Shown here: positions 15,708-18,529 of the stretch, piece by piece
Layout: each line of letters starts with the position of its first letter
Position numbering within the stretch: position 1 is the first letter of the stretch
NCBI GenBank assembly: GCA_021739805.1
Contig: JAIPBB010000074.1
Location: 1 to 18,529, forward strand
Direction: 5' to 3'
Length of the DNA stretch: 18,529 bases
Source of the DNA: Saprospiraceae bacterium
GTDB lineage: Bacteria; Bacteroidota; Bacteroidia; Bacteroidales; JAIPBB01
The notes under the pieces: model-generated
Told to the model about the DNA's origin: nothing
Database searches by the model: none
What the model saw: the letters and a program-made list of their open reading frames with translations, nothing else
Translations under genes and position numbers: made by a program

Positions 15708-16202
15708 CTAATTTTTTATTTTTTTTGTTTCATCAACTTTTGAATAGGCTTTTAACATATTTATTCTTTCGATAGTTGTTTCATTATTAATACTAGCAAT
15801 CTTAAATATTATCTCAATTACTTTACCGTTTTCATAAAAATTTACCTCATCAGCAAGAGATTTAATCAGAAATATTCCTTTGCCTAATTTCTCGCTGTTT
15901 TCTATTGTGATATCAGTTGGGTCTGGGATATTCTTGTAGTCAAAGCCTTCGCCTTGATCTTCAACCATGAACGTAAGTCCAATTTTTTTTGATTCAAAAG
16001 TTATAATAACAGTTTTAAAATTATCTCCTTTGTTTCCATGGAAAATTGCATTTGTAGTTGCTTCTGTAAGTGCGATAATAATATTTCCAAAATAACTATT
16101 ATATATGTTATAGTCATCACAAATTTCTTCAACAAACTTTTCAACAAGATGAAGGTTTTCTTCTGTTGATTTAAATTCTATTTTGCGTAGCTTTTTCACC
16201 AT
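15708..16202 (-). CDS. RsbW-like GHKL ATPase (anti-sigma-factor-type kinase)
   Basis: A 164-residue HATPase_c domain of the RsbW/SpoIIAB class. The N-box is A-L-T-E-A-T-T-N-A-I-F-H-G-N (44-57), the G1 box E-D-Q-G-E-G-F-D (81-88) followed by P-D-P (93-95), and the G2 box G-K-G-I-F-L-I-K (108-115). These residues bind Mg-ATP. In Gram-positive systems such proteins bind a sigma factor or phosphorylate a STAS anti-anti-sigma protein; no such partner lies nearby. In Bacteroidota this gene commonly sits next to ybeY and a DUF4175 gene, and its target is not established to my knowledge. Its ATG follows the DUF4175 stop by two bases. Confidence 0.85.
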   Translation of the reverse strand: MVKKLRKIEFKSTEENLHLVEKFVEEICDDYNIYNSYFGNIIIALTEATTNAIFHGNKGDNFKTVIITFESKKIGLTFMVEDQGEGFDYKNIPDPTDITIENSEKLGKGIFLIKSLADEVNFYENGKVIEIIFKIASINNETTIERINMLKAYSKVDETKKIKN

Positions 16203-16204
16203 AT

Positions 16205-18529
16205 TTATTCTTCAAAATTATAAAAATATTCATTTACCTTATTCTTGTAAAAAGGTTTTAAATTAAGAGGAGCAGTTTTTAGAAGTTCTTCTTCTCGCAA
16301 TTTAATCTTTTTATACTCAAAAAAATCGTTAGGGTTACTATAATTTTGATTTTTAACTTCCTTTGATTCTCGCTTCTCTTCAAGCTCTCTTTCTCTCTCT
16401 GCTTTTTCTGACTCTAACAATCTTGTAAGTATCTCTTTTTGACGGTTTAGTGTTTCATTTGTGAGTATTTTATTTACTAAATCAGTCTCGGTTTTTTCCA
16501 TTTCTTTCATCATATTTGCCATCTTTCCCTTGTCGTCTAAACCTTCCTTTTTAAGCTCATCTGAGTACTGCTGCATCATTTTTCTAATTGCTTCTTGTTG
16601 GGCAGCCATGCGTGCCAATTGTTCACTCATCGAAGGCTTTTTACCACCTGGCCCTTTACCTTCTTTCATTTCCTTTTTTAATTGCTCAAGCTGCTTGTTT
16701 AGTTGTTCCTGAAGTTTCTTCATAGTTTTCATAGAACCAGTTTTCCCCCCTGGCTTTGGTTTACTACATTTTCCATCTCCTGATTTTTGCTGAGCATTTT
16801 GCTGTTGCATTTGCTGTAAAGCTTCTGACAGCAATAAAGCCAAATTATTTACGGAAGTCATTACAAATTGTTGTCTTTCCATTGCTTTGTCTTTCGCATT
16901 TCCCATAACTGGAGCAATAGTGTTTATATCAAGCATTTGCTGTAATGCTTTTTCCATATTATGATCTATTTTATTTATCTCTTTATTGACAAAAGATTCT
17001 ATACTTGCCTGTCTTTTACTTAGAGCAAATAAAGAATCTTCAACCATTTTTAAGTCGTCTTTAATTTTCTTTTGCTCGCTAATTAAATCAACATATTTGG
17101 GGTCATTTTTTGATGTTGTCCCTAAATCCTTCATTAGATTTTCCTGATCGAAAGAAATGGTAACAAGGTTTTCTAAAATATCTCTAAGAGCTTCGATGTC
17201 CTCTCCCATTTCGTCTGATTCCATTTCGTCAGCCATTTTTTGAAGTTTTTCTGAAAGCTTTTGCATTTTTGAAGATGCATTTTTCTGCGATTTTGACGCT
17301 TTACCACTTTTATTCTGATCCAACTCCTCCTCGCTTTTTTGCATTTCATCCTGAATTTCCTTCTCTTCCTTTTCTGTGTCTTCTAAATTATGTTTGTTTT
17401 CAAGCTCTTGATTCTTTTTTTGAAGATCATCAATATCTTTCCTGACTTTTTCAAATTCTTTACCTAATTCTTTTTGTTTTTCCAGATTTTCCTGACTTTT
17501 TTCTTTGTCATTTTTTTCTTCTTCGGCAAGTTTATCTTGTTTTTCAGCTAATTCATTAAGTTTATTTATTGTACTTTCCAGTTTCTTTTCAAACTCAAAC
17601 TGCTTAAGCAACTCAAGATTTCTGTCAAGTTCTTTCTCAATATCCTCACTATTCATTTTCATTTTTTCAAGCATCTCTCCCACTTTATCTTTGTCAAGCT
17701 TTTCCATCATTTTTTCAAGCTCTTTAAACAGCTCCTTCATCTCATCTGTCATAATCTCGTCGAATAGTTTTTCGAGTTGCTTTTGCTTTTCAATCAAGCT
17801 TTCATCCGGCTTATTAAATTGTTGCTCCTGAAGGCTTTTTATCTCATTTTGCTTTTTAATGTTTTCGATGTTTTCTTTTAATTTATTGTGCTTTTCCAGC
17901 AAGCTTTCTATTTGCTTTTTTTCCTGCCAGCTAATTTTGTTCTTTTCCTGAAGTTTTTTATTAAGTTCATCTATTTCCTTTTGTAGCTCCTGTGCATCGT
18001 GGATCGTATTTTTTAGATCATTTTTGATTTGCTCATTTGCCTTTTTTTCATTTTCTTCAATCTCATTTAAGCTTGGAACACTGAAAATTTTCTTCTTTGA
18101 AATAGATGATTTACTGCCATTTACAGCGTCATTATCCCAAACTTCAAAATAATATTCAATTTTATCCCCAGATTTAATTTTTAATGTTGTGAAGTCGTAG
18201 AAATAATAAAATTGCTGTTGATTAGATGAACTACGCAAAGGGATGTCAATTGATTCAGCTTTTGTTTTTTCGATTTTTTTGTTATTCTCATCAATAAAGG
18301 AATAAACAAAATGCAGCTTTTTAAAACCATAATCATCTTTAACAGAACCATTAAAATAAAATTGGCTTTTTGTAATTGAATCCATATATTCATCAACAAT
18401 AATTTCAGGATAAATATCGGGAATAACGTTTATGCTATAAACCAAAGAGTCCATATTTTGAATAAACTCATTAGATGTTGAGATTGTATAATTCTGACTT
18501 TTCAAAAATTTCTCTGAATAATTAAATGT
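16205..18529 (-). CDS. DUF4175 family coiled-coil protein, C-terminal part (5' end outside window)
   Basis: The frame is open from the stop at 16205 to the right edge of the window, giving 774 visible residues. A TTG at 18505 could be read as a start but lies inside a conserved-looking stretch, and family members are over 1000 residues with N-terminal membrane helices, so the N-terminus is missing. Roughly the first 150 visible residues are beta-rich (I-E-Y-Y-F-E-V-W-D-N-D-A). The remainder is dominated by heptad-rich Lys/Glu coiled coil, interrupted by low-complexity Gly/Lys/Pro around G-K-C-S-K-P-K-P-G-G-K-T-G and E-G-K-G-P-G-G-K-K-P, then Met/Gln-rich segments (M-Q-Q-Q-N-A-Q-Q). The C-terminus ends in a conserved-looking P-L-N-L-K-P-F-Y-K segment. 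The function is unknown; it is likely membrane-anchored with a large coiled-coil domain. It probably begins the operon with the ATPase and ybeY. Confidence 0.88.
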   Translation of the reverse strand, partial: TFNYSEKFLKSQNYTISTSNEFIQNMDSLVYSINVIPDIYPEIIVDEYMDSITKSQFYFNGSVKDDYGFKKLHFVYSFIDENNKKIEKTKAESIDIPLRSSSNQQQFYYFYDFTTLKIKSGDKIEYYFEVWDNDAVNGSKSSISKKKIFSVPSLNEIEENEKKANEQIKNDLKNTIHDAQELQKEIDELNKKLQEKNKISWQEKKQIESLLEKHNKLKENIENIKKQNEIKSLQEQQFNKPDESLIEKQKQLEKLFDEIMTDEMKELFKELEKMMEKLDKDKVGEMLEKMKMNSEDIEKELDRNLELLKQFEFEKKLESTINKLNELAEKQDKLAEEEKNDKEKSQENLEKQKELGKEFEKVRKDIDDLQKKNQELENKHNLEDTEKEEKEIQDEMQKSEEELDQNKSGKASKSQKNASSKMQKLSEKLQKMADEMESDEMGEDIEALRDILENLVTISFDQENLMKDLGTTSKNDPKYVDLISEQKKIKDDLKMVEDSLFALSKRQASIESFVNKEINKIDHNMEKALQQMLDINTIAPVMGNAKDKAMERQQFVMTSVNNLALLLSEALQQMQQQNAQQKSGDGKCSKPKPGGKTGSMKTMKKLQEQLNKQLEQLKKEMKEGKGPGGKKPSMSEQLARMAAQQEAIRKMMQQYSDELKKEGLDDKGKMANMMKEMEKTETDLVNKILTNETLNRQKEILTRLLESEKAERERELEEKRESKEVKNQNYSNPNDFFEYKKIKLREEELLKTAPLNLKPFYKNKVNEYFYNFEE

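Noticed and set aside
17505..17831. Ser/Phe-rich plus-strand open frame
   Set aside because: It is the complement of the Lys/Glu coiled coil of the DUF4175 gene; such shadows arise from AAA/GAA-rich codons.
16205..18529. Repeated Lys/Glu segments as a tandem-repeat array or recombination hotspot
   Set aside because: The repetition is heptad coiled-coil bias, not exact DNA repeats.

Overview
The window comes from an AT-rich member of the Bacteroidota, probably an environmental Bacteroidales or Marinilabiliales-type lineage. This rests on family content (a DUF4175 protein, a DUF4292 lipoprotein, a TPR lipoprotein, a DUF4175-ATPase-ybeY-mnmG order), weak or absent Shine-Dalgarno sequences, lipoproteins with short SPaseII signals, and AT-rich dispersed intergenic repeats. 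Every recognisable gene except the leftmost one lies on the minus strand, so transcription runs from right to left. Both edges cut genes.

Right part (12.4-18.5 kb): the C-terminal part of a DUF4175 coiled-coil membrane protein, an RsbW-like GHKL ATPase, the rRNA-maturation RNase YbeY, the tRNA-modification protein MnmG and a class I SAM methyltransferase. Spacings are 2, 9, 27 and 21 bp, which suggests one operon. A perfect palindrome matching the ParB-binding parS consensus, TGTTTCACGTGAAACA, fills the 27-bp ybeY-mnmG gap and ends three bases before the mnmG start codon.

Middle part (6.4-12.1 kb): a 1231-residue sensor histidine kinase with about 12 membrane segments and three predicted extracytoplasmic regions, then a nitroreductase and a Wzx-type flippase in close succession.

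Left part (0.8-6.2 kb): dut, a small lipoprotein, a sugar-phosphate nucleotidyltransferase, a TPR lipoprotein and a DUF4292 lipoprotein. These suggest nucleotide hygiene plus envelope and polysaccharide assembly. Their spacers are long and full of repeats. An inverted pair of roughly 160-bp repeats flanks the TPR gene, and a degenerate third copy lies upstream of dut. The spacer between the nucleotidyltransferase and dut has been duplicated: it leaves a dead fragment of the nucleotidyltransferase 5' end, and the small lipoprotein gene sits between the duplicate parts. That lipoprotein looks like a free-standing SPFH (band 7) core, which would be unusual. A convergent plus-strand gene of unknown function enters from the left edge.

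No rRNA, tRNA, CRISPR array, insertion sequence or phage gene was seen. The strongest candidates for something new are the parS site in the mnmG leader, the lipid-anchored mini-SPFH protein in a duplication scar, and the hairpin-bearing repeat family.
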